Assembly (NCBI RefSeq): GCF_025398175.1
Contig: NZ_CP099734.1
Span: 1,922,001 to 1,986,000, forward strand
Length of the DNA stretch: 64,000 nucleotides
Direction of reading: 5' to 3'
DNA from: Photobacterium sp. TY1-4
GTDB lineage: Bacteria > Pseudomonadota > Gammaproteobacteria > Enterobacterales > Vibrionaceae
This document shows positions 27,014-37,309 of this stretch, piece by piece (the stretch's first letter is position 1; each line of letters opens with the position of its first letter). Below the pieces are notes generated by a model, which saw nothing but the letters and a program-made list of their open reading frames with translations, was not told where the DNA came from and did not search any database. The translations under genes and the position numbers were made by a program.

Positions 27014-27223
27014 ATCAGAAATTCAAATCCCATGGTTATTATTGTGGCTTCGTCATGGTATCGAGAGGAAGGCGATGTTTGTATCGAACATCGTATTCTA
27101 TTGACAGAGAGGAATTTCTGCAAGAAAGGGTTCACCGGAATGACGCCTGTTCAGCTCCGTGCAAGCTGCTCGTACGAAAAGCAGACGATGGACGCCGGGT
27201 GATTACCACGGCAGTCGAGAAGA

Positions 27224-27244
27224 AGCCCTTCATCATCAAGGGCT
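27224..27244 (-). terminator. Weak hairpin after napC
   Basis: AGCCCTT and AAGGGCT form a 7-bp stem with a 7-nt loop just past the napC stop, followed on the minus strand by TCTTCTC. It is a plausible end of the nap operon. Confidence 0.4.
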
Positions 27245-27249
27245 GCTGA

Positions 27250-27831
27250 TTAGAATCCTTCGATGCCGTGCATCTCCGGCAACCGGTGGGCGATCCCCTT
27301 ATGGCAATCAATACAGGTTTTACTGCCGTCGGCCAATGCCGTTGAATGCTGGTTGGAAGCCCGCTGAGATTGCCGGGTGAAATCCATATACACAAATTCG
27401 TGGCAGTTCCGGCACTCCAAGGAGTCATTTTTTTTCATCCGGGCCCACTCACGCTCCGCCATTTCCCGTCGCAGGGCATTGAACTTATCCAGTGTCGAAA
27501 TCGCGCCGGTGACCCAGGCATAGACCTCTTTGGACGCCTGCATTTTGCGCGCCATTTTATCGGTCCAGTCATGGGGCACGTGACAGTCAGAGCAAATCGC
27601 CCGCACCCCGGTCCGATTGGTAAAATGGATCGTACCCTGGATCTCCTGATACACATTATCGCGGTGGCAACTGACACAGAAGGGTTCGGTATTGGTCAGC
27701 TCCATCCCGGTATTGAAGGCCCCCCAGAAAATGATCCCGGCAATAAACCCGCCCAAGGTCAAAAAGCCCAGACTGAAGTACTTGGACGGTGATGTAACCA
27801 GCGCCCACCACCTTTTGATCCAATTCCACAT
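27250..27831 (-). CDS. napC: Tetraheme c-type cytochrome NapC
   Basis: Membrane-anchored quinol dehydrogenase that passes electrons to NapB/NapA. The 193-residue protein has one N-terminal transmembrane helix ([20 protein letters not shown]) and four heme-binding sites: CVSCH, CSDCH, CRNCH and CIDCH. This is the NapC/NirT family. ATG 27831 is preferred to the adjacent GTG 27834 because GAGGAGG stands ahead of it. It is the last gene of napEABC, 12 bp after napB. Confidence 0.96.
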   Translation of the reverse strand: MWNWIKRWWALVTSPSKYFSLGFLTLGGFIAGIIFWGAFNTGMELTNTEPFCVSCHRDNVYQEIQGTIHFTNRTGVRAICSDCHVPHDWTDKMARKMQASKEVYAWVTGAISTLDKFNALRREMAEREWARMKKNDSLECRNCHEFVYMDFTRQSQRASNQHSTALADGSKTCIDCHKGIAHRLPEMHGIEGF

Positions 27832-27843
27832 CACGACGCCTCC

Positions 27844-28332
27844 TCACTCTTCTTGATCAATCAAGGTATCAAGATCGGTGAATTGAGAAGCCACCAGCGG
27901 CTTGGCATTGGTTTGCACCACATGGCACTGCTGACAGAAATACCGACGGGGTGACAGCTCGGCCAGAAAGTTCCCGTCCCGATCCATATAGTGCGTCACA
28001 CTGATCATCCGGGCCTGGGTTTCTTCGACCCGACTGCGGGCATGGCAGGCCATGCATTTGTTGACCTTCAAGTCGACCTGGTAATTGTCGATCTTGTGGG
28101 GGATCAAGGGGGGCTGCATCGGATAATTGCGCCCCGGGATCACATCCGTATTCAGCGGCTGGCTCATCCGCGGTGGTTCGGGTTCGGTATTCAGGTCAAA
28201 CTGACGCAACGTGGCCAGATCCCGATCCGTCACTGCCGTTGCCCCCGGACAGACAAATACCAAGGCCAGCGCTGCGAGAATCGCCCGATCAACCGTGGTT
28301 GAACGGCGCAGTATTGAGAACAATCGCTTCAT
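27844..28332 (-). CDS. napB: Periplasmic nitrate reductase diheme subunit
   Basis: Electron-transfer subunit of periplasmic nitrate reductase. The 162 residues include a signal peptide (MKRLFSILRR then a hydrophobic run to GATA) and two heme motifs CMACH and CQQCH, plus the conserved PPLIPHKI segment whose histidine is a distal heme ligand. ATG 28332 begins the signal peptide; a longer frame would reach into napA. It is 10 bp after napA. Confidence 0.96.
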   Translation of the reverse strand: MKRLFSILRRSTTVDRAILAALALVFVCPGATAVTDRDLATLRQFDLNTEPEPPRMSQPLNTDVIPGRNYPMQPPLIPHKIDNYQVDLKVNKCMACHARSRVEETQARMISVTHYMDRDGNFLAELSPRRYFCQQCHVVQTNAKPLVASQFTDLDTLIDQEE

Positions 28333-28342
28333 CACGCATCTC

Positions 28343-30835
28343 CTACACTTTCTCCAACTTGACCGCGCATTTTTTAAAGTCGGTTTGCTTCGACAGCGGA
28401 TCGGTCGCATCCAGGGTCACTTTGTTGATCAATTGGCTGGCATCGAACCAAGGCACAAACACCAGCCCTCGCGGCGGTTTATTTCGTCCCCGGGTTTCGA
28501 CCCGCGTGACGATTTCGCCCCGGCGGGAAATCACCCGCACCGCATCCCCGCGTCGGAGCCCGCGCGCCCGCGCTTCTTCAGGATGCAGAAACACCTGCGC
28601 ATCAGGATACGCCTGATACAACTCCGGCACTCGCTGCGTCATCGAGCCCGAGTGCCAGTGCTCAAGCACCCGCCCCGTCACCAGCCACAAGTCATACTCT
28701 TCATCCGGACTTTCCGCCGGTGGCTCATATGGCAGGGCGAAAATCACGGCTTTACCATCCGGTTTGCCGTAAAACTCAAACCCGGTCCCCGGTTTCACAT
28801 ACGGATCCGAGCCCTCCCGATACCGCCACAGGGTTTCCTGACCATCGACCACCGGCCAGCGTAAGCCCCGGGTCTGGTGATACATTTCAAACGGCGCCAA
28901 ATCATGGCCATGACCCCGGCCAAATTCGGCATACTCTTCAAACAACCCTTTCTGGACGTAGAAACCGTAATCAGCCACTTCGTCATTGAGCATGCCTTCT
29001 TCCAGCTCAGACGACGGAAACTGATTCACCTTGCCGTTCAGATACAGCACATCAAACAGGGTTTTGTCCCGGTAGTCCGGATTGGCTTTGAGGATCTCTT
29101 CCGGCCAGACTTCATCGGTTTTAAAGCGTTTGGAGAACTCCATCAGTTGCCACAGATCCGATTTGGCTTCGCCCGGCGCTTTGACCATCTGATGCCAGAG
29201 CTGGGTCCGGCGCTCCGCATTGCCGTACGCGCCTTCTTTCTCAACCCACATTGCTGACGGCAGAATCAAATCGGCGGCCTGTGCCGTCACCGTCGGATAG
29301 GCATCTGATACCACGATGAAGTTATCGGGATTACGGTAGCCCGGCAGAGTTTCCTCGTTCATATTCGCCCCTGCCTGAAGGTTATTGTTTACCTGAATCC
29401 AGTAAACGTTGATGTCCCCATCACGCAGCATCCGACTTTGGAGCACGGCATGAGCGCCGATTTTTTCCGGAATGATCCCGGACGGCAGCTTCCAGATTTT
29501 TTCCGCAGTCTGACGATGTTCAGGATTGGTCACCACTAAATCAGCCGGTAGCCGGTGGGCAAACGTGCCGACTTCCCGCGCTGTGCCGCACGCTGACGGC
29601 TGTCCGGTCAGGGAGAACGGACTGTTGCCCGGGGTGGATATTTTCCCGGTCAGCAGATGAATGTTATAAATCAGATTGTTACACCACACGCCGCGGGTAT
29701 GCTGATTGAACCCCATGGTCCAGAATGAAACCACTTTGGTCTGTGGATTGGCGTACAACTCGGCCAGCTCGGTGAGCCGCTCCGGTGACGCACCGGTCAT
29801 TTCCGCGGTTTTCTCCAAGGTGTATTCGGCGACAAACGCTTTAAATTCTTCGAACGTCATCGGCTCTGACGCGCCGCTGTCGGGGTTTTTCGCCTGCTGC
29901 TGAAGCGGATGCTCCGGTCGCAAGCCATAGCCGATATCGGTCGCCCCGCGGCGAAAGTTGACATGCTTACCAACAAAGTCCTGGTTTACTTTGTCATTGG
30001 TGATGATGTAGTTGGCAATAAAATTCAGGATCGCCAGATCCGTCTGGGGATGAAACACCACCGGCACATCCGCCAGTTCGAAACTGCGATGTTCAAACGT
30101 CGACAGCACCGCCACTTTCACAGCCGGATTTGATAACCGGCGATCGGTCACCCGGGTCCACAGAATGGGGTGCATTTCCGCCATATTAGAGCCCCATAAC
30201 ACAAACGCATCCGCCGCTTCAATATCGTCATAGCAGCCCATCGGTTCATCGATACCGAAAGTGCGGATAAAGCCGACGACCGCTGAGGCCATACAATGGC
30301 GGGCATTGGGTTCGATGTTGTTGGATCGGAAGCCGCCTTTCATCAACTTGGAGGCGGCGTACCCTTCGTAAACCGTCCACTGGCCGGAGCCGAACATTCC
30401 GATGGCTTCGGGACCCTTAGCGTTGAGCGTCGCTTTCCACTTCTCCGCCATCAGATCAAACGCCTGATCCCAGGACACCGGGGAGAATTCGCCTTGCTTG
30501 TTGTACTTGCCGTCTTTCATGCGAAGCAGTGGCTGGGTCAGGCGGTCGGCGCCATACATGATTTTGGAAAGAAAATACCCTTTCACGCAATTCAGGCCGC
30601 GGTTCACCGGTGACTTGATATCCCCGTGTGTCGCAACCACATGGTTCCCTTTGATCCCGACATTCACCGAGCACCCTGTACCGCAAAACCGGCAGGGAGC
30701 CTTTTGCCACTTGAGGCGTGTCATCGATGCGTCCGTGACCACATTACTGGCACTGAGCGGAAGCGTGATCCCGGCGGCGGCGGCCGCAGCGGCGGCGGCC
30801 TGCGCCTTGATAAACTTACGGCGAGAACATTTCAT
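28343..30835 (-). CDS. napA: Periplasmic nitrate reductase catalytic subunit
   Basis: Reduces nitrate to nitrite in the periplasm. The 830 residues start with a Tat signal (SRRKFIK at 4-10, then nine consecutive alanines and a cleavage site near ALSAS). A [4Fe-4S] cluster is bound by Cys48, Cys51, Cys55 and Cys83 (CRFCGTGC and GLNCVKG). The molybdenum ligand is the cysteine in [10 protein letters not shown] near residue 181. Bis-MGD-binding segments such as [13 protein letters not shown] and LTGQPSACG follow. The moeA and moeB genes of this window serve its cofactor. Its dedicated chaperone gene napD is not between napE and napA, where it often lies. Confidence 0.98.
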   Translation of the reverse strand: MKCSRRKFIKAQAAAAAAAAAGITLPLSASNVVTDASMTRLKWQKAPCRFCGTGCSVNVGIKGNHVVATHGDIKSPVNRGLNCVKGYFLSKIMYGADRLTQPLLRMKDGKYNKQGEFSPVSWDQAFDLMAEKWKATLNAKGPEAIGMFGSGQWTVYEGYAASKLMKGGFRSNNIEPNARHCMASAVVGFIRTFGIDEPMGCYDDIEAADAFVLWGSNMAEMHPILWTRVTDRRLSNPAVKVAVLSTFEHRSFELADVPVVFHPQTDLAILNFIANYIITNDKVNQDFVGKHVNFRRGATDIGYGLRPEHPLQQQAKNPDSGASEPMTFEEFKAFVAEYTLEKTAEMTGASPERLTELAELYANPQTKVVSFWTMGFNQHTRGVWCNNLIYNIHLLTGKISTPGNSPFSLTGQPSACGTAREVGTFAHRLPADLVVTNPEHRQTAEKIWKLPSGIIPEKIGAHAVLQSRMLRDGDINVYWIQVNNNLQAGANMNEETLPGYRNPDNFIVVSDAYPTVTAQAADLILPSAMWVEKEGAYGNAERRTQLWHQMVKAPGEAKSDLWQLMEFSKRFKTDEVWPEEILKANPDYRDKTLFDVLYLNGKVNQFPSSELEEGMLNDEVADYGFYVQKGLFEEYAEFGRGHGHDLAPFEMYHQTRGLRWPVVDGQETLWRYREGSDPYVKPGTGFEFYGKPDGKAVIFALPYEPPAESPDEEYDLWLVTGRVLEHWHSGSMTQRVPELYQAYPDAQVFLHPEEARARGLRRGDAVRVISRRGEIVTRVETRGRNKPPRGLVFVPWFDASQLINKVTLDATDPLSKQTDFKKCAVKLEKV

Positions 30836-30881
30836 CTTGACCTCTCTACCTGCGCGTCCCGGCAGATCTCAAGGTGGCCGG

Positions 30882-31019
30882 CTAGCCAGTCAATACCTGG
30901 AGAAACCACACCAGAAAGCCGTATCCCCCCACGACCGCGACTGCCAGAATGGGAAACAGGATCACGGTAATAAACAGGAAAGCTCTGAGCTCAGCGCGAC
31001 GTCGGGTGTTGTCTGCCAT
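30882..31019 (-). CDS. napE: Periplasmic nitrate reductase small membrane protein NapE
   Basis: A 45-residue single-span inner-membrane protein: a basic N-terminus (ADNTRRRAELRAF) followed by LFITVILFPILAVAVVGGYG and LVWFLQVLTG. This matches NapE of other nap operons. Its biochemical role is unknown. ATG 31019 is chosen because the NapE family begins with this MAD-type start. It is the first gene of the operon, 46 bp before napA. No clear FNR or NarP site was seen upstream. Confidence 0.85.
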   Translation of the reverse strand: MADNTRRRAELRAFLFITVILFPILAVAVVGGYGFLVWFLQVLTG

Positions 31020-31265
31020 CGGTCCAATCCGAGTCATTGAGATACGATAACTGTAGTCAGCTTTTGACAAATTGTTAGCGTGAACCGATGGGATACCCAG
31101 AAAGAGGGGGGATTGAGCTGCACATTCCCGCAGCAGGCGGCGGCTGAAGCAAATCCGGCAGCCAACCTGCGCAGATCACAATCGTTCGCCGGTATCACCG
31201 ACCCGGCTTTAATGATACTCTCAGCCATGAAATCAGCCACCTACAAAGGATTGAAGTTGAAGGCT

Positions 31266-31559
31266 ATGAGTATCAGTAAAACCAAAACCAGTTTTTATCG
31301 CCGCCTTTATATTGCCCACTTAATCGAACACGGTATCGACACCGTGCCCGGGATCCTGGAATACACCGGCATGCCGCGGCGCACCGCGCAAGACACCATC
31401 AAAAGCCTGGCCGACCTGGATATCACTTGCACCTTTGTCCAGACCCAGGGCGAGCGCAATCGCATCGGCCACTATCGCATCAGTGACTGGGGCGCAATCA
31501 ACAAGCAGTGGATTGATGACAATCTGACGGAAATCAAATCGGTGCTGGACTACCCTTAA
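31266..31559 (+). CDS. Small winged-helix DNA-binding protein (DUF977-like)
   Basis: A 97-residue protein. MSISKTKTSFYRRLYIAHLI begins the first helix, GMPRRTAQDTIKSLADLDI is a recognisable winged-helix recognition segment, and the end (WGAINKQWIDDNL...VLDYP) is well conserved in Vibrionaceae homologues. It is divergent from napE, so a link with nitrate reductase is possible but not shown. A longer start at 31227 is possible. Confidence 0.75.
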   Translation: MSISKTKTSFYRRLYIAHLIEHGIDTVPGILEYTGMPRRTAQDTIKSLADLDITCTFVQTQGERNRIGHYRISDWGAINKQWIDDNLTEIKSVLDYP

Positions 31560-31839
31560 GCCGCATTCACACGCGGATAAGAGCAGCAAGACCCCAGCCT
31601 CGCCGGCGACGATGACTGAAAGAAAAGCGTGGGCACACAATCAATAGCATACGGACTGGTCTAGAATGACAGAGAAGTGTCAAACCTTTGATTGGTTGCA
31701 AATTAATCTAAGGCAGCATTTCTCACCTTAAATTGCAACAAAAACATGCCTGGCTTAGATGTAATGCAGGTTGAGTATGGTAGTATTCGACCCAAATTAT
31801 TCATAGTGAATCGATTTTCACTGTAACGAGAAGACGGAT
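31560..31839. other. Spacer before the DUF2760/Hsp70 operon
   Basis: No gene was seen. An inverted repeat AGTGAA-TCGATT-TTCACT (31805-31822) lies 17 bp before the DUF2760 ATG and may be an operator. A heat-shock (sigma-32) promoter was looked for and not found. Confidence 0.4.
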
Positions 31840-32487
31840 ATGGCTTTTGATTTTTCTAAAATGACTGTGGATTTATCGGCAATGCCGACAACCATCGATA
31901 TGGGGCACGCCTGGCTCGGCGGCTTAGTCTTGGTCCTGCTGGTAATGTATATCGCCAAAAAAGGGAAACCGGTAGAAGTTGAGAAAATTGTCGAAAAAGA
32001 AGTCGAAGTAGAAAAAATCGTTGAGGTTGAAAAACCTGTCGAGAAAATCGTTGAAGTTGAAAAAGTTGTCGAAAAAATTGTTGAAGTTGAACCAAAACTA
32101 AAAACCGCGACACCGGACGCTGCGCTTCAACTGCTTTCCCTGTTGCAACAAGAAGCACGCTTTATCGATTTCATGCAAGAAGATCTGAAAGGCTTTTCAG
32201 ATGCGGAAATCGGTGCAGCAGCCCGCGTGATCCACGAAGGCGGCCAGAAAGTTCTGAAAGACTATTTCAGCTTTTCACCGGTTCGCGCTGAAGACGAAGA
32301 AACCCGCATCACCCTACCGGAAGGCTTCAATGCATCTGAAGTGCGCCTGACCGGCAATGTGGTGGGCGAAGCGCCGTTTACCGGCACCCTGATCCACCGC
32401 GGCTGGAAAGTGACAGAAGTGAAACTGCCGAAACTGGCAGACGGTCATGATGCACGTATTGTTGCCGCCGCTGAGGTAGAACTGTAA
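31840..32487 (+). CDS. DUF2760-domain membrane-anchored protein with Val-Glu-Lys repeats
   Basis: A 215-residue protein with one transmembrane helix at 23-39 (GHAWLGGLVLVLLVMYIA), then a charged repeat at 45-85 built on VEKIVEVEK (about eight tandem (V)EK(I)VE units, predicted rigid or coiled), then the DUF2760 domain (TPDAALQLLSLLQQEARFIDFMQ onward). Its stop overlaps the next ATG by 1 bp (TAATG), so it is coupled to the first Hsp70. The domain's function is unknown; the anchor could place the chaperones at the membrane, which is an inference. Confidence 0.85.
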   Translation: MAFDFSKMTVDLSAMPTTIDMGHAWLGGLVLVLLVMYIAKKGKPVEVEKIVEKEVEVEKIVEVEKPVEKIVEVEKVVEKIVEVEPKLKTATPDAALQLLSLLQQEARFIDFMQEDLKGFSDAEIGAAARVIHEGGQKVLKDYFSFSPVRAEDEETRITLPEGFNASEVRLTGNVVGEAPFTGTLIHRGWKVTEVKLPKLADGHDARIVAAAEVEL

Positions 32488-34322
32488 TGCAAGAGACACA
32501 AGCACATCGCTATAGCGTTGGCATCGACTTAGGGACCACTCACTGTGTCCTGTCGTATGTCGACCTGCAAGAAGAAACGGCATCGGTCAATGTCATGCCG
32601 ATTGCCCAGTTGACGACACCAGGGAATGTGGAAGAAAAATCCCAGTTACCGTCGTTTATGTATCAGGCCCATGAGTCTGAGCTGGCTGAAGGTGACACTG
32701 CCCTACCCTGGAGTGCGCAGCCAAACGCAATTGTCGGTGCGATGGCCCGAACGCTGGGCAGCAAAACCCCAATCCGCCTGATTGCCAGTGCCAAAAGCTG
32801 GTTGTGCCATGGCGGCGTCAATCGCCGGGATGCCTTCCTGCCGCTCAACAGCCCGGAAGAAGTGACCAAAGCCTCGCCGCTGGACGCGACGCAACAGTAT
32901 CTGGCCCATCTGGCAGCAGCTTGGAACCACCAGCATCCGGACACCCCGCTGTTTGATCAGGATGTGACCATCACGGTCCCGGCCTCGTTTGACCCGGCAG
33001 CCCGCGATCTGACCGCTGAAGCTGCGCGCAATGTCGGCTTCAAACACATGACACTGCTGGAAGAGCCGCAGGCTGCGGTTTACAGCTGGCTGAAAAACAA
33101 TGAAGAAAGCTGGCGTGATCAGGTCTCGGTCGGCGATGTGATTCTGGTCGTCGATATCGGCGGCGGCACCACAGACTTGTCTCTGGTCGCGGTGACTGAA
33201 GAAGAAGGCAATCTGGTACTGAACCGCGTTGCCGTCGGCGATCACATCCTGCTTGGTGGCGACAACATGGATCTGGCGCTGGCCTATCGCCTGAAAGCGA
33301 AGCTGGCTCAGGAAGGCAAACAACTGCAACCGTGGCAGATCCAGGCGATCACCCATGCCTGCCGAGATGCCAAAGAAGCGCTACTGAGCGATGCGACGCT
33401 TCAGGCGATGCCGATTGTCGTGCCGAGCCGGGGCTCGAAACTGCTGGGCGGTACACTGCAAACCGAACTGACTCAGGAAGAAGTGCAGCAAACCCTGGTG
33501 GAAGGTTTCTTCCCACGGAATGCGATTGAAGAACATCCGGTCGAAATGCAGCGCGGCGCTCTGACCCAAATGGGTCTGCCGTATGCGCAGGATGCCGCCA
33601 TCACTCGCCACGTGGCCGGCTTCCTGAGCCGTCAATCTGCGGCGGTCGATGAGCTGTTTGAGAAATACGACCAGCTGCATGAAGGCTTTATCCGCCCGAC
33701 CGCTGTGCTGTTCAACGGCGGTGTGCTGAAGTCTCAGCTCCTGTCTGATCGCCTGCTGTCGATTATCAACAGCTGGCTGGCGACCGGCGGCAGCGACGCT
33801 GCCAAACTGCTGGAAGGCCTGGATCTGGATCTGGCCGTGGCCAGCGGTGCCTCCTACTATGGCTCCGTGCGCCAGGGCAAAGGCGTTCGGATCCGCGGCG
33901 GTATTGCCAGCAGCTACTATGTGGGTATCGAAAGCGCCATGCCGGCGATCCCGGGCATGGAGCCACCGCTCGAAGCCCTGTGTGTAGCGCCGTTCGGCAT
34001 GGAAGAAGGGACCCACGCCGAGGTGCCAAGCCGCGAATTCGGGCTGGTGATTGGTCAGCCGGTTCAGTTCAAATTCTTCGGCTCAACCGTTCGCCGTGAT
34101 GATCCAGCCGGGACCCATCTGGATTGGTGGCAACCGGAAGAGCTGGAAGAGCTACCGGCCATTCAGGTCACGCTACCGGTGTCGGAAGGCCGCTCTGCCG
34201 GTGAAGTCGTCCCGGTCCGTCTGGCATCGCGCGTCACCGAACTGGGTACGCTGTGCCTGGAAGCCATTCCGACCGACGGCGGTCAGAAATGGCAAGTCGA
34301 ATTCGACGTTCGCGAAAAATAA
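32487..34322 (+). CDS. Non-canonical Hsp70-family protein (first of pair)
   Basis: A 611-residue Hsp70 relative. ATPase motifs are present: phosphate-1 GIDLGTTHCVLSY, the lysine of SAKSWL, phosphate-2 VVDIGGGTTDLSL, connect-2 GGDNMDLALA, and adenosine LFNGGVLKSQLL. The substrate-binding part is short, and the helical lid and C-terminal EEVD-type tail of DnaK are absent. It is coupled to the DUF2760 gene and followed by a second Hsp70 after an intrinsic terminator. The clients and co-chaperones are unknown. Confidence 0.88.
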   Translation: MQETQAHRYSVGIDLGTTHCVLSYVDLQEETASVNVMPIAQLTTPGNVEEKSQLPSFMYQAHESELAEGDTALPWSAQPNAIVGAMARTLGSKTPIRLIASAKSWLCHGGVNRRDAFLPLNSPEEVTKASPLDATQQYLAHLAAAWNHQHPDTPLFDQDVTITVPASFDPAARDLTAEAARNVGFKHMTLLEEPQAAVYSWLKNNEESWRDQVSVGDVILVVDIGGGTTDLSLVAVTEEEGNLVLNRVAVGDHILLGGDNMDLALAYRLKAKLAQEGKQLQPWQIQAITHACRDAKEALLSDATLQAMPIVVPSRGSKLLGGTLQTELTQEEVQQTLVEGFFPRNAIEEHPVEMQRGALTQMGLPYAQDAAITRHVAGFLSRQSAAVDELFEKYDQLHEGFIRPTAVLFNGGVLKSQLLSDRLLSIINSWLATGGSDAAKLLEGLDLDLAVASGASYYGSVRQGKGVRIRGGIASSYYVGIESAMPAIPGMEPPLEALCVAPFGMEEGTHAEVPSREFGLVIGQPVQFKFFGSTVRRDDPAGTHLDWWQPEELEELPAIQVTLPVSEGRSAGEVVPVRLASRVTELGTLCLEAIPTDGGQKWQVEFDVREK

Positions 34323-34339
34323 TTACGGTTACAATTCTC

Positions 34340-34372
34340 TTACGGCGCATCCTGGATGCGCCGTAATTTTTT
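34340..34372 (+). terminator. Intrinsic terminator between the two Hsp70 genes
   Basis: TTACGGCGCATC and GATGCGCCGTAA form a 12-bp stem with loop CTG, followed by TTTTTT. It should lower expression of the second Hsp70 relative to the first. Confidence 0.85.
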
Positions 34373-34387
34373 ATCACGGAGTCATCC

Positions 34388-37219
34388 ATGCCTTCCCCGC
34401 GTTATCTTGTCGGTATCGATTTAGGAACGACACATACTGTGGTGGCTTATGCCGCAATCACCGATGATCTGGAGTCCAGCCCGGTTCAGATTTTCGACAT
34501 TGACCAGCTGATTGCGCCGGGCGAAGTTGCCCGCAAGCCGTTATTGCCTTCATTCCGTTATCACCCTGCCGAAGGTGAACTCAACCCGTCTGAGCTGGTG
34601 CTGCCCTGGGATCTCCAGCCAGTCGCCGGGGATATTCCGGCCGCCATTATCGGCGAGTTTGCCCGCGAGCTGGGCGCTAAGGTTGAAGGACGTCAGGTCG
34701 TCAGCGCCAAGAGCTGGCTTTCGCATACCGGCGTTGATCGCAGTGAAGCGATCCTGCCGTGGTCCGCCGCCAGCGACGTTGCCAAAGTTTCACCGGTTGT
34801 GGCCAGTGCCAGCTATCTCAATCATGTCCGCCAGGCGTGGGACTATCACCACCAAGATGCCAAACTGGCTGACCAGGAAGTGGTGATCACAGTCCCGGCT
34901 TCATTCGATGAAGCCGCACGCGCCCTGACGCTGGAAGCTGCGTCCCTGGCCGGATTGCCTGACATTTTATTGCTGGAAGAGCCGCAGGCCGTTTGCTACG
35001 ACTGGTATGCCAACAACAAAGCCGAGGCCCCGCAACTGCTGCACAATATTCCGTTGCTGATGGTGTGCGATGTGGGAGGCGGCACCACGGACCTCAGTCT
35101 GATCAAAGTCAGTACCCAAGACGATCAACTCAGCCTGGATCGGATTGGCGTCGGCGATCACCTGATGCTCGGTGGCGACAACCTGGATCTGGCCCTCGCC
35201 CATCGGGCTGAGCTGTTACTACACGGCAATCAGAAAAAACTCACCGCGGCCGGACTGTCAAAACTGATCCAGCAAACCCGCAAGGTCAAAGAGCAGCTAC
35301 TGTCCGGCAACGCCCCTGCATCTGCCAAGATCACCCTGCTCGGCAGTGGATCACGCTTGATCGGTGGCGCCCGAAGCGTCGAACTGAGCCGGGAAGAAGT
35401 GCATGACATCGCCCTGAACGGATTCTTCCCGCAGACCGAATTCCAGGATCAACCGAGCCAGCGCCAGGCCGCTGTGGTCGAGTTCGGCCTGCCCTACGCG
35501 GCCGATCCGGCTATCAGCAAACACTTGGCCCAATTTATCGGTTTACATGATGCCGTCTGTCGGGAAGCACTGCACGACGGTGGGAATGACGTGGATGAGA
35601 GCCTGCCGGCGATTCCGGCCGCCGTCTTGCTGAACGGCGGGGTGTTTAACAGCCCGCTGCTGACCGAGCGCGTGCTGGGCAACTTTTCACACTGGCGTGG
35701 TGACAGTGTCACTGAATTACAAAACCCGCATCCGGATCTGGCGGTAGCCTATGGTGCAGTGGCCTACGCAAAAGCGCGACATGGCGCTCAGTTAAAAATT
35801 GGTGGTGGCTCCGCCCGCTCCTTCTTCCTGGCACTCGACGATAAAAAGAAAGGCAAGCAAGGGATCTGCTTGCTTCCGAAGGGGATGGATGAAGGCACGG
35901 AAGTGCGTTTGGCCAATCGCAAATTTGCCCTGACGCTGGGAGAGCCGGTACGCTTTAATCTGGTCTCATCCACCGATGACAGCCATACCCAGGCCGGCGA
36001 GCTGTTCGACATTGATAGCGATAGTTTTGTCACCTTACCGCCGTTTATTGCAACCCTGGACAGCGAACGGGATCGCGCATCACTGGCAGCCAATCAGAAA
36101 GACCGGGAAGAAGTCACTCTGGCCTGTCAGCTGACCGAAGTCGGTACCCTGCAAATCGAATGTGTCAGCCTCAGTGACGAGCACAAGCGCTGGAAAGTGG
36201 AATTTGCCATCCGCAAAGATATTGCCCGGTTAAATCGCGGTGAAGACAGTACACTGGCCGAGTCCGTGCTTCCGGCACGTATTGATGAAGCGCTTGAAGC
36301 CATCAAGCAGGTTTACGGTGGCAGTACCAAAACAGCGGACAATCTGGCGATCAAGACCCTGCGCAACCGGCTGGAAAAAATGCTGGGTAAACGCGATAGC
36401 TGGGACACCCCTTGCCTGCGGGAGCTGGCCGGAACCCTGCTCGACAGTAAAAAACGCCGTCGCCGTTCCGATTTGCATGAGCGGAACTGGCTTAAACTGA
36501 CTGGCTTTGCCATGCGCCCGGGATTCGGTTATCCCTCGGATGACTGGCGAATGGAACAGATCTGGCACTTATATCAGCAAGGAATCCAGTTCAATACCAA
36601 TACCCAAACCTGGAGTGACTGGTGGGTTTTCTGGCGCCGGGTCGCAGGCGGGCTCAGCCAGGAGCAGCAACAGGTGATCTTGAAAGACATTGCCAAGTAC
36701 ATCAACCCGAGTGCCACGCGCAACAGTAAGCTGAAAGCCGAAATGCAAGAGCGTAGCTACGAAGATATGGTCCGCCTGGCCGCGTCACTGGAGCACCTGC
36801 CGTTTGAGAAAAAGCTGCAGCTGATTGAGTGGTTGTTTGGCCGACTCCAGAAGCCACAGCATGCGCAGGCGCACTGGTGGGCGATCGGGCGGATTGCCAG
36901 CCGCAGTCCGTTCTACGGCAGTGCACACAACCTGCTCACCCCGCAGCATGTTGCTTACTGTCTGCCGGAGCTGATGAACTGGGATTGGCGCAAGGAGCCC
37001 TACATCGCTTTTGCCGCCGTCATGATGTCCCGCATGACCGGGGATCGGGCGCTGGATCTCGACGACGCGAATCGCCAAGCCGTGATTGATAAACTGAAAG
37101 CGAGCAAAGCGCCCGACAGCTGGATCCAAATGGTGTCTGAGGTCAAAGTGCTGACTGAAGATGAGACCAAACGCGTCTTCGGCGATGCCTTGCCAACCGG
37201 ATTAAGACTACTTGATTAA
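34388..37219 (+). CDS. Non-canonical Hsp70-family protein with C-terminal DUF3731 domain
   Basis: A 943-residue protein that is far longer than DnaK. Residues 1-590 repeat the Hsp70 ATPase and short substrate domain of its neighbour (GIDLGTTHTVVAYA, the lysine in SAKSWL, CDVGGGTTDLSL, GGDNLDLALA, LLNGGVFNSPLL). Residues from about 620 form a helical DUF3731 domain with LRNRLEKMLGKRDSWDTP, WLKLTGFAMRPGFGYP and LPELMNWDWRKEPYIAFAAV. A Shine-Dalgarno-like sequence is present (CACGGAGTCATCC). Its function is unknown. Confidence 0.87.
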   Translation: MPSPRYLVGIDLGTTHTVVAYAAITDDLESSPVQIFDIDQLIAPGEVARKPLLPSFRYHPAEGELNPSELVLPWDLQPVAGDIPAAIIGEFARELGAKVEGRQVVSAKSWLSHTGVDRSEAILPWSAASDVAKVSPVVASASYLNHVRQAWDYHHQDAKLADQEVVITVPASFDEAARALTLEAASLAGLPDILLLEEPQAVCYDWYANNKAEAPQLLHNIPLLMVCDVGGGTTDLSLIKVSTQDDQLSLDRIGVGDHLMLGGDNLDLALAHRAELLLHGNQKKLTAAGLSKLIQQTRKVKEQLLSGNAPASAKITLLGSGSRLIGGARSVELSREEVHDIALNGFFPQTEFQDQPSQRQAAVVEFGLPYAADPAISKHLAQFIGLHDAVCREALHDGGNDVDESLPAIPAAVLLNGGVFNSPLLTERVLGNFSHWRGDSVTELQNPHPDLAVAYGAVAYAKARHGAQLKIGGGSARSFFLALDDKKKGKQGICLLPKGMDEGTEVRLANRKFALTLGEPVRFNLVSSTDDSHTQAGELFDIDSDSFVTLPPFIATLDSERDRASLAANQKDREEVTLACQLTEVGTLQIECVSLSDEHKRWKVEFAIRKDIARLNRGEDSTLAESVLPARIDEALEAIKQVYGGSTKTADNLAIKTLRNRLEKMLGKRDSWDTPCLRELAGTLLDSKKRRRRSDLHERNWLKLTGFAMRPGFGYPSDDWRMEQIWHLYQQGIQFNTNTQTWSDWWVFWRRVAGGLSQEQQQVILKDIAKYINPSATRNSKLKAEMQERSYEDMVRLAASLEHLPFEKKLQLIEWLFGRLQKPQHAQAHWWAIGRIASRSPFYGSAHNLLTPQHVAYCLPELMNWDWRKEPYIAFAAVMMSRMTGDRALDLDDANRQAVIDKLKASKAPDSWIQMVSEVKVLTEDETKRVFGDALPTGLRLLD

Positions 37220-37309
37220 GCTACGGTTAGGGTTCGGGTGCTATAGTCGACACATTGTTCGTTATTAGCTCCCGACATTTGAAGCGGGACGACGCAAGCT
37301 TTAGTGAGT

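Noticed and set aside
30990..31080. FNR box before napE
   Set aside because: The best candidate, TTGAG-ATAC-GATAA, matches TTGAT-N4-ATCAA at only about six of ten positions.
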